64,000 nt of DNA from Bacillus sp. THAF10 (GCF_009363695.1 NZ_CP045403.1:3606501-3670500); one strand, 5' to 3'; numbered from the stretch's first letter, positions 50,721-60,755 are shown. Made by a program: numbers and translations. Notes: generated by a model not told the origin, from the sequence alone.

Positions 50721-51620
50721 ATGATGGACAGTCAGTTGTTAGGGGAAGAGATTAAGAGGTTAAGAAAACAACAGTCATTATCTCAAAAGGAATTATCCGA
50801 TGGAATTTGCTGCCAAACCACCATTAGCAGTATTGAGAAGGGGCGAGCGTTACCTAGTATCGATATTTTGTATTACATTGCACTAAGATTGAATGTGACC
50901 ATCGATTATTTTTTTCAAATAAATTATCAAAATAATCAAACTTATATATCTGATACCATTATTAGCATTGAAGAGTTTGTAAAAAAGAAAAAGTACCATG
51001 ATGTTTATGAGATTACAAAACTTGAAAGAAAGCTTAGAGAAGCGAGAGATCTTGGTAGAATGTTTAATCAATTTGTTGATTGGCATTACTTTAGATCCTC
51101 TCAGATAATTGGTTTGATTTCTTGGGAGGAATGCGTTGAACATTTAAAGCAACTGCTTTTGAGTAAAGAGATAAATAAGGTACATTTCCAAGATTTAAGA
51201 ATTAAAAATGTCATTGCTAATGTATGTGCAGAAAATAGAGATTATAAGGAAGCACAGAAACATTATAATGATATATTGAATACAAATATTAAACTGGAAG
51301 CATTTCAACGTTTTAAACTAAAAGTATACTTTAACCTTTCTAAGTTGTATTTTTACGAAAAGTTATATGAACAATCGATTGAGATAGCGGAGAAAGGCAT
51401 AAAGCTGTCAAAGGAACTAGAGGATATATCAATGTTAGGTAACCTATATCTTCAAGCTTCTCAAAGTATGTTTAAACTAAGAAAATTCAATTCTATTACA
51501 ATACAAGATTATATAGTAAATGCGAAATTTCTTTTTCAGTTAACGAAAAAACAACAAAGTTTGGAGTTTATCAAAGAGCTAGAAAAGCAGATTTCAGAGT
51601 TGGAATGTGCTCAAGTTTAA
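50721..51620 (+). CDS. PlcR-like RRNPP quorum-sensing regulator
   Basis: A 299-aa protein. N-terminal XRE HTH (about 5-60: I-K-R-L-R-K-Q-Q-S-L-S-Q-K-E-L-S-D ... T-T-I-S-S-I-E-K-G-R-A-L-P-S) followed by all-helical TPR-like repeats to the end (for example K-E-A-Q-K-H-Y-N-D-I-L, Y-E-Q-S-I-E-I-A-E-K-G-I-K-L), the architecture and length of PlcR/NprR-type peptide-binding regulators. Partner candidate: the divergent 56-aa peptide. GGGAGGGGACAAA fixes ATG 50721. It is convergent with the RiPP cluster, which it may regulate. Confidence 0.85.
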   Translation: MMDSQLLGEEIKRLRKQQSLSQKELSDGICCQTTISSIEKGRALPSIDILYYIALRLNVTIDYFFQINYQNNQTYISDTIISIEEFVKKKKYHDVYEITKLERKLREARDLGRMFNQFVDWHYFRSSQIIGLISWEECVEHLKQLLLSKEINKVHFQDLRIKNVIANVCAENRDYKEAQKHYNDILNTNIKLEAFQRFKLKVYFNLSKLYFYEKLYEQSIEIAEKGIKLSKELEDISMLGNLYLQASQSMFKLRKFNSITIQDYIVNAKFLFQLTKKQQSLEFIKELEKQISELECAQV

Positions 51621-51664
51621 AAAAGACAAGCTTCAAGACCTAAGAATGACCTTGAAGCTTGTCG
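51619..51664 (-). terminator. RiPP operon terminator
   Basis: GACAAGCTTCAAG / CTTGAAGCTTGTC with a 13-base loop; on the minus strand TTTTTT follows, ending the operon after the MATE gene. Confidence 0.85.
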
Positions 51665-51674
51665 CCCTCTATAA

Positions 51675-53054
51675 TCACGAAGCAGATAATTCTTTCGCAT
51701 CCTTTTCTTTTTTTACTAGGGAGGCACGTTGCCATCTTCCGATAATGTAATAGGACAAAGAATTAATAAACGTCATAATATTGATAAGGGAAACAGCAAA
51801 TATGACACCTGAAACCGTATCGGCAAATAGATTAGGGACAATTAGTAAGCTTCCAAGGACAATAACATACATATTGCTAATCGTTAGGTACATGCCGCCT
51901 TTATAATCTCCAGATCCCGCCACCACAAAGACAAAAACGAAGGAAATTGTGTTTAGTGCCCAAGGAATGCTATAAAGCAGAAAGAATTCTTTAAATCTTG
52001 CAATCATGTCAGGGTCTGTGGAGAGTGCTAGAGCAAGTGCATTACTCGACAAAAGAATCACACTGACTACAAAGAGACCATAGCCTGCCAACACGATGAC
52101 GACCTTTTTGACGGTTGCTTTAATGGAGGCTATGTCTTCTTTGCCGATAAACCCTGAGACAATGGGAATCAAACTGGCTGCAAAGTTTTGTGCAAATACC
52201 CCGAATACCATAAAGGCATACATCCCAACGGCATAGACATTAAAGGCTTCATCAGGGTAATAGGAAAGAATGATTATATACAAGAACATAGATAAATTAA
52301 AGGTGAAGCTGTTAAAAATCTGGGAGCCTACAAATTTTTTGTTTTCTTTAATTATTTGAAAGGTTGGTTTAAATGACATCATGACTTTAGATAGTCCTAT
52401 TTTCAGAAAATCTTGATAGAATATTTTATACAGCAGATAGAGTGTACTGATTACATTCGCCAAAACGGTACCTGCTGCAGCACCACTCATCATCGACATT
52501 TGGTAATAATCAAATAGCAGCATTGCTAATGGCGTGATGAGCAGATTTACTAGAATGGCAAAAGCTAAGCTAATAAAGATTATTTTCAGCTTTTGAAAAT
52601 ATCTCGGTAGGAGTAAAAGAAAGTTATTTAATGAGAAAAATAAGTATCCGGCAAAATATACGAGTAGATAGTTGTTCAAGTAGCCATTTACAGCGGTGTT
52701 TACTCCAAATAGATATTTAATAAATGGAAGAATGCAAAATCCAACAAGCATTACGACTACACCCGTGTAGATGGAGAAGGAAAATGCGTTTTTTATCCCT
52801 TCTTTCGCTTGATTTGTGTTACCAGCACTATAGTTCTGACTTATAAAAATTAATAAAGATGAAATGACGGCAATGAGTACCATTTCGATAAAGGTGATAA
52901 TGGTGGTGGATAGTCGGAGTGCCGACAAAGCGTCCGTATCCCCTATGAATACTCTAATCCAAAGCAAATCTATTAAGATTAATAGCAAATCGGCTATTCC
53001 AATTAATGTGACAGGGAGAGAAAATTTTAATAGTGTTCTCCATTTTGTATCCAT
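51675..53054 (-). CDS. MATE-family efflux transporter in RiPP cluster
   Basis: A 459-aa membrane protein with 12 predicted helices and typical MATE features (I-A-D-L-L-L-I-L-I-D-L-L-W-I-R near the start, two homologous halves, P-I-V-S-G-F-I-G-K-E-D). It exchanges cations for drugs or natural products. As the last gene of the RiPP operon, 18 bases after the SagB-type gene, it is the candidate exporter or self-protection pump. GGGGGAAAAACA precedes the ATG. Confidence 0.9.
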   Translation of the reverse strand: MDTKWRTLLKFSLPVTLIGIADLLLILIDLLWIRVFIGDTDALSALRLSTTIITFIEMVLIAVISSLLIFISQNYSAGNTNQAKEGIKNAFSFSIYTGVVVMLVGFCILPFIKYLFGVNTAVNGYLNNYLLVYFAGYLFFSLNNFLLLLPRYFQKLKIIFISLAFAILVNLLITPLAMLLFDYYQMSMMSGAAAGTVLANVISTLYLLYKIFYQDFLKIGLSKVMMSFKPTFQIIKENKKFVGSQIFNSFTFNLSMFLYIIILSYYPDEAFNVYAVGMYAFMVFGVFAQNFAASLIPIVSGFIGKEDIASIKATVKKVVIVLAGYGLFVVSVILLSSNALALALSTDPDMIARFKEFFLLYSIPWALNTISFVFVFVVAGSGDYKGGMYLTISNMYVIVLGSLLIVPNLFADTVSGVIFAVSLINIMTFINSLSYYIIGRWQRASLVKKEKDAKELSAS

Positions 53055-53072
53055 TGTTTTTCCCCCAAGTTT

Positions 53073-54134
53073 TTATTTAGCCCCAATGATGACACTGTAC
53101 ATGATGGTTCGTTGGTTTCCATTGATGGCTAGTAAATTCTCGAAAGCACCTACGTTAAAGCTTTTGACTGGTCGGCAATAATGCTCTTCTGATGCATACA
53201 TCATGCAATAATATTGTGCGAGATAGCCGATTGCCAAAATGTATGGGGTAACATACTCTTCTTCATTAAAAACTAGGTTGTCGATGGTGAAAAGGTACAT
53301 CCCGGAAACACCTTTAAAGTTAATATAAGGATAAATACTGTTTAACTGCTTATAGTCCACCATTGTTTGACTTTCAGGTACTTTGAAATTCCCATTGCCA
53401 TCATTCTGTAGTTTGATTAACTGAATGGCGTTCTTTCTTAATGGTTGGGTAAATAAGGTGTCTAGCTGTTTACAAAGTCTTTGGAAATCTGCCGCATCGT
53501 CAAGTAATGGTAAATAATCAAAGGCTGTTATTGGATGTAAGTACGGACCACTGTTTCTAATGGAGCTTAAATGATAAAATCTTTGCAATCTATCTTTATC
53601 AAATTCTTGCTTTTGGCTGTTTTCTTTTTTTAACAAAAGGTACCCGTTTGCTATATTTACTTTATAATTTTCCCCACATGTTGTTGCGACGTAGTTGATG
53701 TTGAATAATAAATGGCCGGCTTCTAATAGAAGAAGGCTTTTTTTGATGGACTTATAATAGTCGGGATAAATTTTGCCATATTCAAGTAAAATGTCCCCTT
53801 CCGTTCCTGATCTTGTAGGATTTTCATAGAGCTGGAACCTTTTCGATTGTTCATGTTTCGTTAAGAATTCCCCCTCTTTTGTCGCAACAAAGAGTTTTAT
53901 TGGGTACAAGCTTCGAGGAGAAGGATAACCTTTGTGAACCTTGAAATGCGTGTCTTTTTCTACTCTGATGTAATCGTTTAATCCTGTCATGGTTTCTAGA
54001 ACAGGATCATCACAGACAACGTTATCATCCAAAAGGAGATATTGATCAAGCTGATAATCTAGTATCTGCTCCTCATAATTAAATAGCGAATTGTATGCTA
54101 ACTCTTGAAGAAAATCATACTTTGAATAATTCAT
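53073..54134 (-). CDS. SagB-type azoline oxidase (nitroreductase fold)
   Basis: A 353-aa protein with SagB/TclN-like features: K-G-Y-P-S-P-R-S-L-Y-P-I-K-L-F-V-A (the R-x-x-P-S-x-G-x-x-Y-P motif region), S-L-L-L-L-E-A-G-H-L-L-F-N-I-N-Y-V-A and a final T-I-M-Y-S-V-I-I-G-A. Known members use FMN to oxidise thiazolines/oxazolines to azoles. It directly follows YcaO, 12 bases apart. The core motif is diverged (P-S-P-R for P-S-A-G), so activity should be considered likely, not certain. Confidence 0.75.
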   Translation of the reverse strand: MNYSKYDFLQELAYNSLFNYEEQILDYQLDQYLLLDDNVVCDDPVLETMTGLNDYIRVEKDTHFKVHKGYPSPRSLYPIKLFVATKEGEFLTKHEQSKRFQLYENPTRSGTEGDILLEYGKIYPDYYKSIKKSLLLLEAGHLLFNINYVATTCGENYKVNIANGYLLLKKENSQKQEFDKDRLQRFYHLSSIRNSGPYLHPITAFDYLPLLDDAADFQRLCKQLDTLFTQPLRKNAIQLIKLQNDGNGNFKVPESQTMVDYKQLNSIYPYINFKGVSGMYLFTIDNLVFNEEEYVTPYILAIGYLAQYYCMMYASEEHYCRPVKSFNVGAFENLLAINGNQRTIMYSVIIGAK

Positions 54135-54146
54135 GTCTGTTCCTCC

Positions 54147-55715
54147 TTATGCCAGTGGGTGAATATTACGCTCTTTCCACCTTATTTCGTCTTCTTGCAT
54201 ACCGGTTATCCTGACAAGGTCAGAGGTGAAATCAACAGGCATAGCACCAACGAGCAGGACCTTTGTACAGGATAAAGAAAGGGAGCTTAATAGTGCATTG
54301 TCCTGATGAATAACTAAAATGTTCTCGTATTGGGTGCTGATTTTTTTTACAACCCAAGAGAGCTCTTCCTGTAAATTCTCGGTATAAAACGACCATTTCA
54401 ACAGGTTAGTATACGCTTCTTCTCTAGCGTTGCTTAGCTTCTTCTCGAGTAAATCTTTTACTTTATAAGAGGCAAATAAGTAAAAATGATCTTCAATGGA
54501 ATCTAGCCTCTCCTTTGTTTCTACCTCTCTAATCAAGTTGGTCAGCTTTTCTTCCTTTAGGCCTGTTAAATTCAAGTAGGCGTTATATAATTCGTGAAAG
54601 GCTGATTCTATCGCATGCTCTAGCTGCGGATGACAGCCAAGTCCTGTGATGGAATAGATGGCATTACGAGCGTCATTGCTCCGTATCAGTGCCCACACAA
54701 CCGGGATTTGCGCTTCATTAGGTAACACAAAGAATTCTAATTTATAGCCTTTGGTAGCAAAAAATAGTGTTTGACTTTCATAGCCTGTTAATTCGGTTAT
54801 GTTCAGTAATGGCGCAGAACGAAACCATGACTTGAAGAAGATATCTCTTTCATAGGCTTCCAGGGTGGAAAACAACGCAGCTTCCTCGTCTCCATTGCCT
54901 ATGGCGCATCCATTAGAGCTTTCAATGGTATATTTGTTCTTCATTGCTGGTTTTAAGTATTGAACCATTTGTTCAGGAACATAGAAAACTTCCTCATTTA
55001 CAAGGGAATGTGCCTTCACCCAGTCGATTTCCAGGTCGTGGTGATAAGTTACCAACTGATATCTTTCTTTAGGAATATCGGAAGGATAAAGACCGAATTT
55101 TTCTGGATGGATGACCGCTACTTTGTTCTTAATCTGATTGTAAGAACCCGTAATGGTATCCGGAAGATCTAGCATGCTACAATACCTTTCCGTGTATTCC
55201 ATTAACGCTTTTCTCGTTGCTATGGATGGATCATAATCAAATCCAAAGCCTTGGATGGTAAAGTATTTTCTGTTTGCAACAGCAATGGATGAGTCTGTAT
55301 CTCTTATGACATATCCACCATGGATAGGAAACAATGCATTTTTTAAATCTCCTAGTGGCAAGTGGGTCGGCATACGCTTGCTACTTGATGTTTTCTTGAT
55401 TGGTTGCTTTTCTAGGTCATATCCGTACGTGAAAATTACTGTATGTTTTGCAATATCCAGCTTTAATTCTTTATATTTGTGTAGATTTATTTTAAAAAAC
55501 AAAATACTTTTCACGACGCTATCAATGTCTGAGCAAGAGTAGGAGCTGGTAGGTATCTCTCCTGAAATAATGGACTTATCAGGCACCTCCTCTCCTCTTT
55601 TCTCCCTTTGTATCGTAATACTTTCTGAGTCAGAGACAAAAGACAAGTAGTAAGGACCGTATTCACCAGATGGAAGGTGATTGTTAAGGGTAGCTTTTAC
55701 CTCATTGATGTTCAT
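54147..55715 (-). CDS. YcaO-domain cyclodehydratase
   Basis: A 522-aa protein. The YcaO ATP-binding motifs are visible: R-K-A-L-M-E-Y-T-E-R-Y-C, E-S-S-N-G-C-A-I-G-N-G-D-E-E-A-A and S-T-L-E-A-Y-E-R-D. In azole-containing RiPPs it cyclises Cys/Ser/Thr to azolines using ATP. It ends N-I-H-P-L-A, without the Pro-rich tail of some TOMM enzymes. Start overlaps the RRE-gene stop by four bases (ATGA). With its neighbours it forms the azole-installing unit; a single Cys in the precursor limits thiazoles to one. Confidence 0.9.
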   Translation of the reverse strand: MNINEVKATLNNHLPSGEYGPYYLSFVSDSESITIQREKRGEEVPDKSIISGEIPTSSYSCSDIDSVVKSILFFKINLHKYKELKLDIAKHTVIFTYGYDLEKQPIKKTSSSKRMPTHLPLGDLKNALFPIHGGYVIRDTDSSIAVANRKYFTIQGFGFDYDPSIATRKALMEYTERYCSMLDLPDTITGSYNQIKNKVAVIHPEKFGLYPSDIPKERYQLVTYHHDLEIDWVKAHSLVNEEVFYVPEQMVQYLKPAMKNKYTIESSNGCAIGNGDEEAALFSTLEAYERDIFFKSWFRSAPLLNITELTGYESQTLFFATKGYKLEFFVLPNEAQIPVVWALIRSNDARNAIYSITGLGCHPQLEHAIESAFHELYNAYLNLTGLKEEKLTNLIREVETKERLDSIEDHFYLFASYKVKDLLEKKLSNAREEAYTNLLKWSFYTENLQEELSWVVKKISTQYENILVIHQDNALLSSLSLSCTKVLLVGAMPVDFTSDLVRITGMQEDEIRWKERNIHPLA

Positions 55716-56773
55716 CTTACTAACTCCTCTTTTTGCTCGGAGACGGTGATTTCATTGTGATGTAGGGTTAATAAGTAGCTGATTGGATTGATGTTTGGAG
55801 TCTTAGGATGTGAATACTTCAGCTTATTAATAGTTACGTACATGGAGTCTTCCGTTTCTTCTATTTCTATTTCTTCCTGAAATTTAATAAACCATAACTT
55901 TTTTAGCAGTGTTTCAATTTTTTCGGTCTCGACCTGTTCAATAGGTAGAAGCGCAATGGTAGCTTCCATATGGAAATGCCGAGCAAGGAGCTGGAGCAAA
56001 TTATTAATGGCATCCTCTTCATTAAAACCAATGCAAACAAGCTTTTTACCGAGCCATTCTGATTGAAAGGATAGACGAACAAAAGGGAAAAAGGTTTTAA
56101 AATCAAACACGACCGGCCCTTTGTTTAATGTTTCCATCATAAAATAACTCGATTTGAAATTCTTGAAGTTAATATCGTTAAGTTCTATTATTCTTACTGT
56201 ATTTTCATAGATAGATAAATCCACAACCACGATTTCTTTGTTAAGCTGTGAAGAAAGAAAGGTTTTCTTTTGCATTTTTTCTATAAAAACATAGGCAGCA
56301 TATTCTAAGTAATCATTGCTCCATCCTTCTGAGGTGTTGGTAGGTAGTTTGTGGTTGGAAATATACATCTCATCATCAAAAAATGTTATGTGCAGTTCAT
56401 TCTTATCTATCCTATCTGTAAGGAGTAAGGAAGATTGTTGATCTGTCCTTTCAACTGTGTGACCACATTCTCTTTTTAGAACGTCGATAAAGTGGGAAGG
56501 ACCCGAAATACGAGCGAAGTCATCAAAGGAAATTTCCTGCCTCTTCTCAATCGTTGTCACCATTTCTTTTTCCATCAATAATTGCAAAACCTTCTGATCA
56601 AAACTGTTCTCAAATGAAATGAAATCTCCTACTTTTAATGCTTGAATGATTTGATATACTCTTTTTCTTAATGCTTCATTCAGCATCAGCTTTAAATTCT
56701 TTTCTTTTGTACAAATATAAAAGTCATTTTCTGTGTCGATGATATAGATGGTTGGGTCAAGGAACATCTTCAT
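55712..56773 (-). CDS. RRE-containing / ocin-ThiF-like partner of YcaO
   Basis: A 353-aa protein. The N-terminal ~80 residues (P-T-I-Y-I-I-D-T-E-N-D-F-Y-I-C, then helices R-V-Y-Q-I-I-Q-A-L, ending L-L-M-E-K-E-M-V) look like a PqqD-type RiPP recognition element. The rest is a diverged ThiF/E1-like region without visible catalytic Cys or zinc motifs. By position and size it matches TclI-type partners that bring the leader peptide to YcaO. ATGA overlaps on both sides. Function inferred mainly from context. Confidence 0.6.
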   Translation of the reverse strand: MKMFLDPTIYIIDTENDFYICTKEKNLKLMLNEALRKRVYQIIQALKVGDFISFENSFDQKVLQLLMEKEMVTTIEKRQEISFDDFARISGPSHFIDVLKRECGHTVERTDQQSSLLLTDRIDKNELHITFFDDEMYISNHKLPTNTSEGWSNDYLEYAAYVFIEKMQKKTFLSSQLNKEIVVVDLSIYENTVRIIELNDINFKNFKSSYFMMETLNKGPVVFDFKTFFPFVRLSFQSEWLGKKLVCIGFNEEDAINNLLQLLARHFHMEATIALLPIEQVETEKIETLLKKLWFIKFQEEIEIEETEDSMYVTINKLKYSHPKTPNINPISYLLTLHHNEITVSEQKEELVR

Positions 56774-57753
56774 CCGTATACCTCCTCCTTCTTAAACCTT
56801 ATGGTGCTTAGTAAATAGTTCATATAAAACTTGTCTAATGGTTTGATGTTAAGGAGCACTAGTTTTTCATATAGAACATTTAAGATCCAGCGGTTGGTAA
56901 TTAAGACTGAATCCTTTAAGATCAACTGACTTAACGCAGGAGTCCCCAATGCAGCTTTGTGCCTTGATGAGGATGCTGCCACCTTCGTTTCAATATGTGC
57001 ATCATCATGAGGGGAATAAAAGTTTAGGACGTCTCGTTGCACAGCATCCTCCATATCTTGAAACAGCACTTTTAGCTCTCGCGTCAGAGCATTATCCTTT
57101 TCCATACATTCCATTAAACTTTCTCTATCCTTTTCACCTGCTTGTTCAAATTTCCCTATAATTGCCTGCTTACTTTTTTCATTTAACGAGTGTAGGAGGC
57201 CAAGATAATGGGAAAGGTGCGACACATACCCATTGGAATAGAGCGCATGTTCCTCAGAAAGCACGGTATCTGGCAGATACGCGCTGAATGGAATAATATC
57301 CCTTGTTATGGAAAGGATGTGGTTATCTTTTTTCCAATAACGATTCCTAAACCATCTATCAAAAATTTGATTGATCTTTATGTATATTTGTAACTGCTCC
57401 TCATTCTGAAAGCCGAATAAATCCGCTCTTCTTGCAACGAGAACCTTGTTTTGATGAATATCTTCGAGTGCCTTTTCTTTTAAAGCCACCTCTGCAACCT
57501 TTTTATATTTGACCCTGAAAGCTTCCTCGTCATACTTCTCTGTTGGATGCGTAAGGAGTAAACGGGTACATTCAGCGGAAATGTTGCTTATTTCATGTTG
57601 GGTAAACCACCCAAACACCGATAGATGAAAGCCATTTTCAAAGCTTTTCTTGAGAGATACCTTTGATTTCCCCTCCAACAAAGCAAGGATGGATGAATAA
57701 ATCGGATGATGGTCCACTTCATTCATGAAGATCTTTATTTCATAAAAGTTCAT
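56770..57753 (-). CDS. Thiopeptide-type biosynthesis protein, candidate [4+2] pyridine synthase
   Basis: A 327-aa protein distantly resembling the SpaB_C/thiopeptide-ocin family (TclM/TbtD-like). Seen: a short N-terminal strand region, A-R-R-A-D-L-F-G-F, R-W-F-R-N-R-Y-W-K-K-D, S-N-G-Y-V-S-H-L-S-H-Y-L-G-L-L-H and a helical end (R-W-I-L-N-V-L-Y-E-K-L). Because the preceding LanB already carries its own elimination domain, an extra SpaB_C-like protein is best explained as the enzyme that joins two dehydroalanines into a pyridine ring and expels the leader. Start overlaps the LanB gene by 14 bases. Confidence 0.6.
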   Translation of the reverse strand: MNFYEIKIFMNEVDHHPIYSSILALLEGKSKVSLKKSFENGFHLSVFGWFTQHEISNISAECTRLLLTHPTEKYDEEAFRVKYKKVAEVALKEKALEDIHQNKVLVARRADLFGFQNEEQLQIYIKINQIFDRWFRNRYWKKDNHILSITRDIIPFSAYLPDTVLSEEHALYSNGYVSHLSHYLGLLHSLNEKSKQAIIGKFEQAGEKDRESLMECMEKDNALTRELKVLFQDMEDAVQRDVLNFYSPHDDAHIETKVAASSSRHKAALGTPALSQLILKDSVLITNRWILNVLYEKLVLLNIKPLDKFYMNYLLSTIRFKKEEVYG

Positions 57754-60691
57754 CGTATTCTCCTTTCATCTGCAGTCGATATTTCAAATTGTAGAAAATA
57801 TATTTCACTAAGCAATTCACTTCCGCTTCAAGCTGTTTATTGATTCCAATCACCCTGTTTAAGGTCATATGAATGATGCTGTTATAAATATAATCTCTTC
57901 TTTCTGGCGAACATTTCTGTTCAACTAGGCGGGAATAACGCCTTCCTGCTGCTTTTTTTTCCTTAAAGAGTTCTTGCTGATGCTCTTTATATAGCTCGAA
58001 TGCTCGATTTCCAAGCGCTGTATAATAATCTCTGTTTCCTTTAAACTTAATTAAAAAATTTTCATCGGTATTCGCATGTCGATGCAGCTGTTCAAGATAG
58101 GAAGCTGCCCCCTCATAGCTGTCATGAAGATCAAATAATGTAAAAAACATCGAAATAATGCCTTGTTCTGTTTCGTTCTTCATCTGCCATTCTTTTTGCA
58201 GATTCATTTCAAAACCTACCTTTGTTTCGTGACAGAAGTATTGATAAGCCTCGTTGGAAATGGTGTTTCCACCATATCTGCTAATCTCTGGTTCAAATAA
58301 ATGAATAGAATAATCCCTTACTAGCTCGTTCATTCGAAAATTTTCTAAGATTTCCGCTAGCGGATCCTTCGTATCAAGAGCTTTTTTGTACCGAATTCTT
58401 AGGTGTGGCTGACCTGAGAAATCCTGATAGTTTATATAAAAAACCTGTGAATGATTACGTTTATACAAACTATCTAAACAAGAAATTAGAACCGCCTGCT
58501 TATGGTTTTGATGGTAATAAATCTTATAATATGTCCATTCATGGTCAATTAGCTTTTCATGTGTTCCCACATCTTCTGCCGGGACATTCCTTTGAGTGCC
58601 TTGAGTGGATGGGGGTACCGTAACGATGTAATCTTTGACATAATTTTGTTTGTGAACAATGGTGTCATTTAGCTCTGGCGCTTCGATGAAGGTGAGATAG
58701 TTACCGTATTTTTCTGCCCTTTTCATGGCATCTATCACCAAATCCTGACCGATGGCTGTGTTAAGCTTGACTGGTAAGGTTTTATCACCATCAAGAAGAT
58801 ACACATAGCGTTCAGCTAAGGAGTGCTCTTCCATCAATTGATATAAGCGCGTTCTTGGATTCCCTTTAAGTTCTTTCATCGGGATATTCCACCTTCGCGG
58901 AGAGAGAATAATATTTTTAAACTGAATCCTTGGAAGGTAACGGAGCGTTTTCAGTTTCCCTAACCCTATATTTGTTGGTACTTCACTAATGTATTTGCCA
59001 AACAGAGATAGAAACAAAAGGGGCTTTTGCTCCAGAAAATTATTATAGTAAAGCATATGAGTGGAGACTGGTAATAATCGTTTTTTGTGTTTTCTACTTT
59101 TTAGATAGAAGCCACCAGAATCTGTGCCAACATAAATGTCGTTAAGCATGATAACATGGTCCTGCTTTTCACTTTTACAGGTGATATCAATCACATAATC
59201 TGGCTGTTTATACGAAATACCTAGATCCGGATAATTCATCGGTACCCCATTTAATTCACAGCTGATATAGTGGTCATCATGATAATAAGGTGCCGTATTT
59301 TGATGCTGCTCTATGTCCAGCCTGCCTGAAAAAGAAGAGGCTGTGCTTCCGAAAGAATTTACTCCTAAGTGAAAGAGCTTCTGCCCGTTTTCTTCCACAA
59401 TGGAAAACTTCATATCATATCCATCTTTTAGCTTGTGCTGACGATCATTTTGATATATTGCGGAAATAGCGTTCATGTCTTCTTCCTGGAGCTCCAACAC
59501 GTGCTTGTTTGCACCTTGATTATTCCAAAACTTATCCAGCATATAGGACATGAATTCCTCATCTTGCTCCGCGTATTGTTGTTGATTCTGAAAGGACGGG
59601 AGACCAATCCCTTTATCACAATCCAGCATCTCCATTAATGGCACTTCATTAAAAAATCCATATTTATCCATAAACTGCAGATAATAATGATTCCAAGTGT
59701 TCGCTGTAAACTGCTGACTGAGATTTGCTAAAAGAGAGAGGCTTTCTACCATTGCCTCTATTTCTTTTCTATCTACTGATCTTACCGTGTCCTCATCTAT
59801 TTGGTTTCGGTAGATAAAGTCGACGACAAGGTATTTATCACTTTCTACCAGCTCTTTCATTTTGCTAATAATATCCCTATATACTGCTATTCCTTCTCCT
59901 ACCTTGAGACCCTTATATGTCTCTATCATCCTGGAGATCGAAAGAATTGCACAATGGAGCTCCTCACCCAACAGTTCTGGATGTGCTACAAGCTTTTGTA
60001 TTAGGGCATCCTCTTTGTCATAATAAACAGAAGGCTGTAACTCACTTACTAGAAATTGTTTTTTCAACAGATTTTTTATCGTTTTCAAACAAAGCTCTTT
60101 TTTCTCCGTATCTTCAGGCACAATACGATTGACTAAATCTACTATCTTTATAGGGGAGATAGAATGGTTAACAAGGGATTCTATTAGAGGGCCTTTTTTA
60201 ATTTTCACTTGTTGAAAATTATGTTGAAGAATAACATCCAAGCTATAATGCAGATTATTTTTTTCAACCAACGGATTTAAAGAAACCTTCATCTCAGATT
60301 CAATGTTTTGTAAGTCTTCTATCATCGTTATCAATTTTCTATACCATTTAATAGACAGCCTTACTTTTTTTTCATCTGCAGCATGTTGTTCTAGTTCTGA
60401 ATCTGAGAATTTCCCAATGGCTATCCCTGAAAACAGTCCAAAAGGCATCGTTCTGGACGACATCCGCAATAAATATTTCACTAGTGATAACCTTGCACCC
60501 GCTGTGAACTTTCCTTCTAAAAGCTGTTGATAGAGGCTTGGGCTTGCAATGAGAATTCTTTCTTTGATTTGATCTTGGCTTAAATAAAAGGATAAAACGG
60601 TTTCCAGCTCTTTATCCGTATTAAAAATAGAATCCAGCACCTCTACTTTCAGCGCTGGTCTTCTCACTAAATAATTGTCCATCACTGACAT
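57740..60691 (-). CDS. Full-length LanB-type dehydratase
   Basis: A 983-aa class I lanthipeptide-type dehydratase. N-terminal glutamylation domain (about 1-640) with R-M-S-S-R-T-M-P-F-G-L-F-S-G and the R-R-W-N-I-P ... G-N-P-R-T-R-L-Y region; C-terminal elimination domain (about 700-983) with W-T-Y-Y-K-I-Y-Y, Y-Q-D-F-S-G-Q-P-H-L-R-I-R-Y, F-E-P-E-I-S-R-Y-G-G and M-T-L-N-R. It should turn Ser/Thr into dehydro residues using Glu-tRNA. In thiocillin- and thiomuracin-type clusters these two functions are split over two proteins; here they are fused. Confidence 0.92.
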   Translation of the reverse strand: MSVMDNYLVRRPALKVEVLDSIFNTDKELETVLSFYLSQDQIKERILIASPSLYQQLLEGKFTAGARLSLVKYLLRMSSRTMPFGLFSGIAIGKFSDSELEQHAADEKKVRLSIKWYRKLITMIEDLQNIESEMKVSLNPLVEKNNLHYSLDVILQHNFQQVKIKKGPLIESLVNHSISPIKIVDLVNRIVPEDTEKKELCLKTIKNLLKKQFLVSELQPSVYYDKEDALIQKLVAHPELLGEELHCAILSISRMIETYKGLKVGEGIAVYRDIISKMKELVESDKYLVVDFIYRNQIDEDTVRSVDRKEIEAMVESLSLLANLSQQFTANTWNHYYLQFMDKYGFFNEVPLMEMLDCDKGIGLPSFQNQQQYAEQDEEFMSYMLDKFWNNQGANKHVLELQEEDMNAISAIYQNDRQHKLKDGYDMKFSIVEENGQKLFHLGVNSFGSTASSFSGRLDIEQHQNTAPYYHDDHYISCELNGVPMNYPDLGISYKQPDYVIDITCKSEKQDHVIMLNDIYVGTDSGGFYLKSRKHKKRLLPVSTHMLYYNNFLEQKPLLFLSLFGKYISEVPTNIGLGKLKTLRYLPRIQFKNIILSPRRWNIPMKELKGNPRTRLYQLMEEHSLAERYVYLLDGDKTLPVKLNTAIGQDLVIDAMKRAEKYGNYLTFIEAPELNDTIVHKQNYVKDYIVTVPPSTQGTQRNVPAEDVGTHEKLIDHEWTYYKIYYHQNHKQAVLISCLDSLYKRNHSQVFYINYQDFSGQPHLRIRYKKALDTKDPLAEILENFRMNELVRDYSIHLFEPEISRYGGNTISNEAYQYFCHETKVGFEMNLQKEWQMKNETEQGIISMFFTLFDLHDSYEGAASYLEQLHRHANTDENFLIKFKGNRDYYTALGNRAFELYKEHQQELFKEKKAAGRRYSRLVEQKCSPERRDYIYNSIIHMTLNRVIGINKQLEAEVNCLVKYIFYNLKYRLQMKGEYDELL

Positions 60692-60731
60692 TCTTTAGGA
60701 CCTTCCCTTCAAGCGAAAATTTAAAATGAAA

Positions 60732-60755
60732 GCTCAGTTCAAATTTGAACTGAGC
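60732..60755 (-). terminator. Intercistronic hairpin between precursor and LanB
   Basis: A perfect 24-base palindrome with arm GCTCAGTTCAAA, followed on the minus strand by TTTCATTTT. It probably terminates most transcripts after the precursor, letting a fraction run into the enzyme genes, as is common in RiPP operons. Confidence 0.75.
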
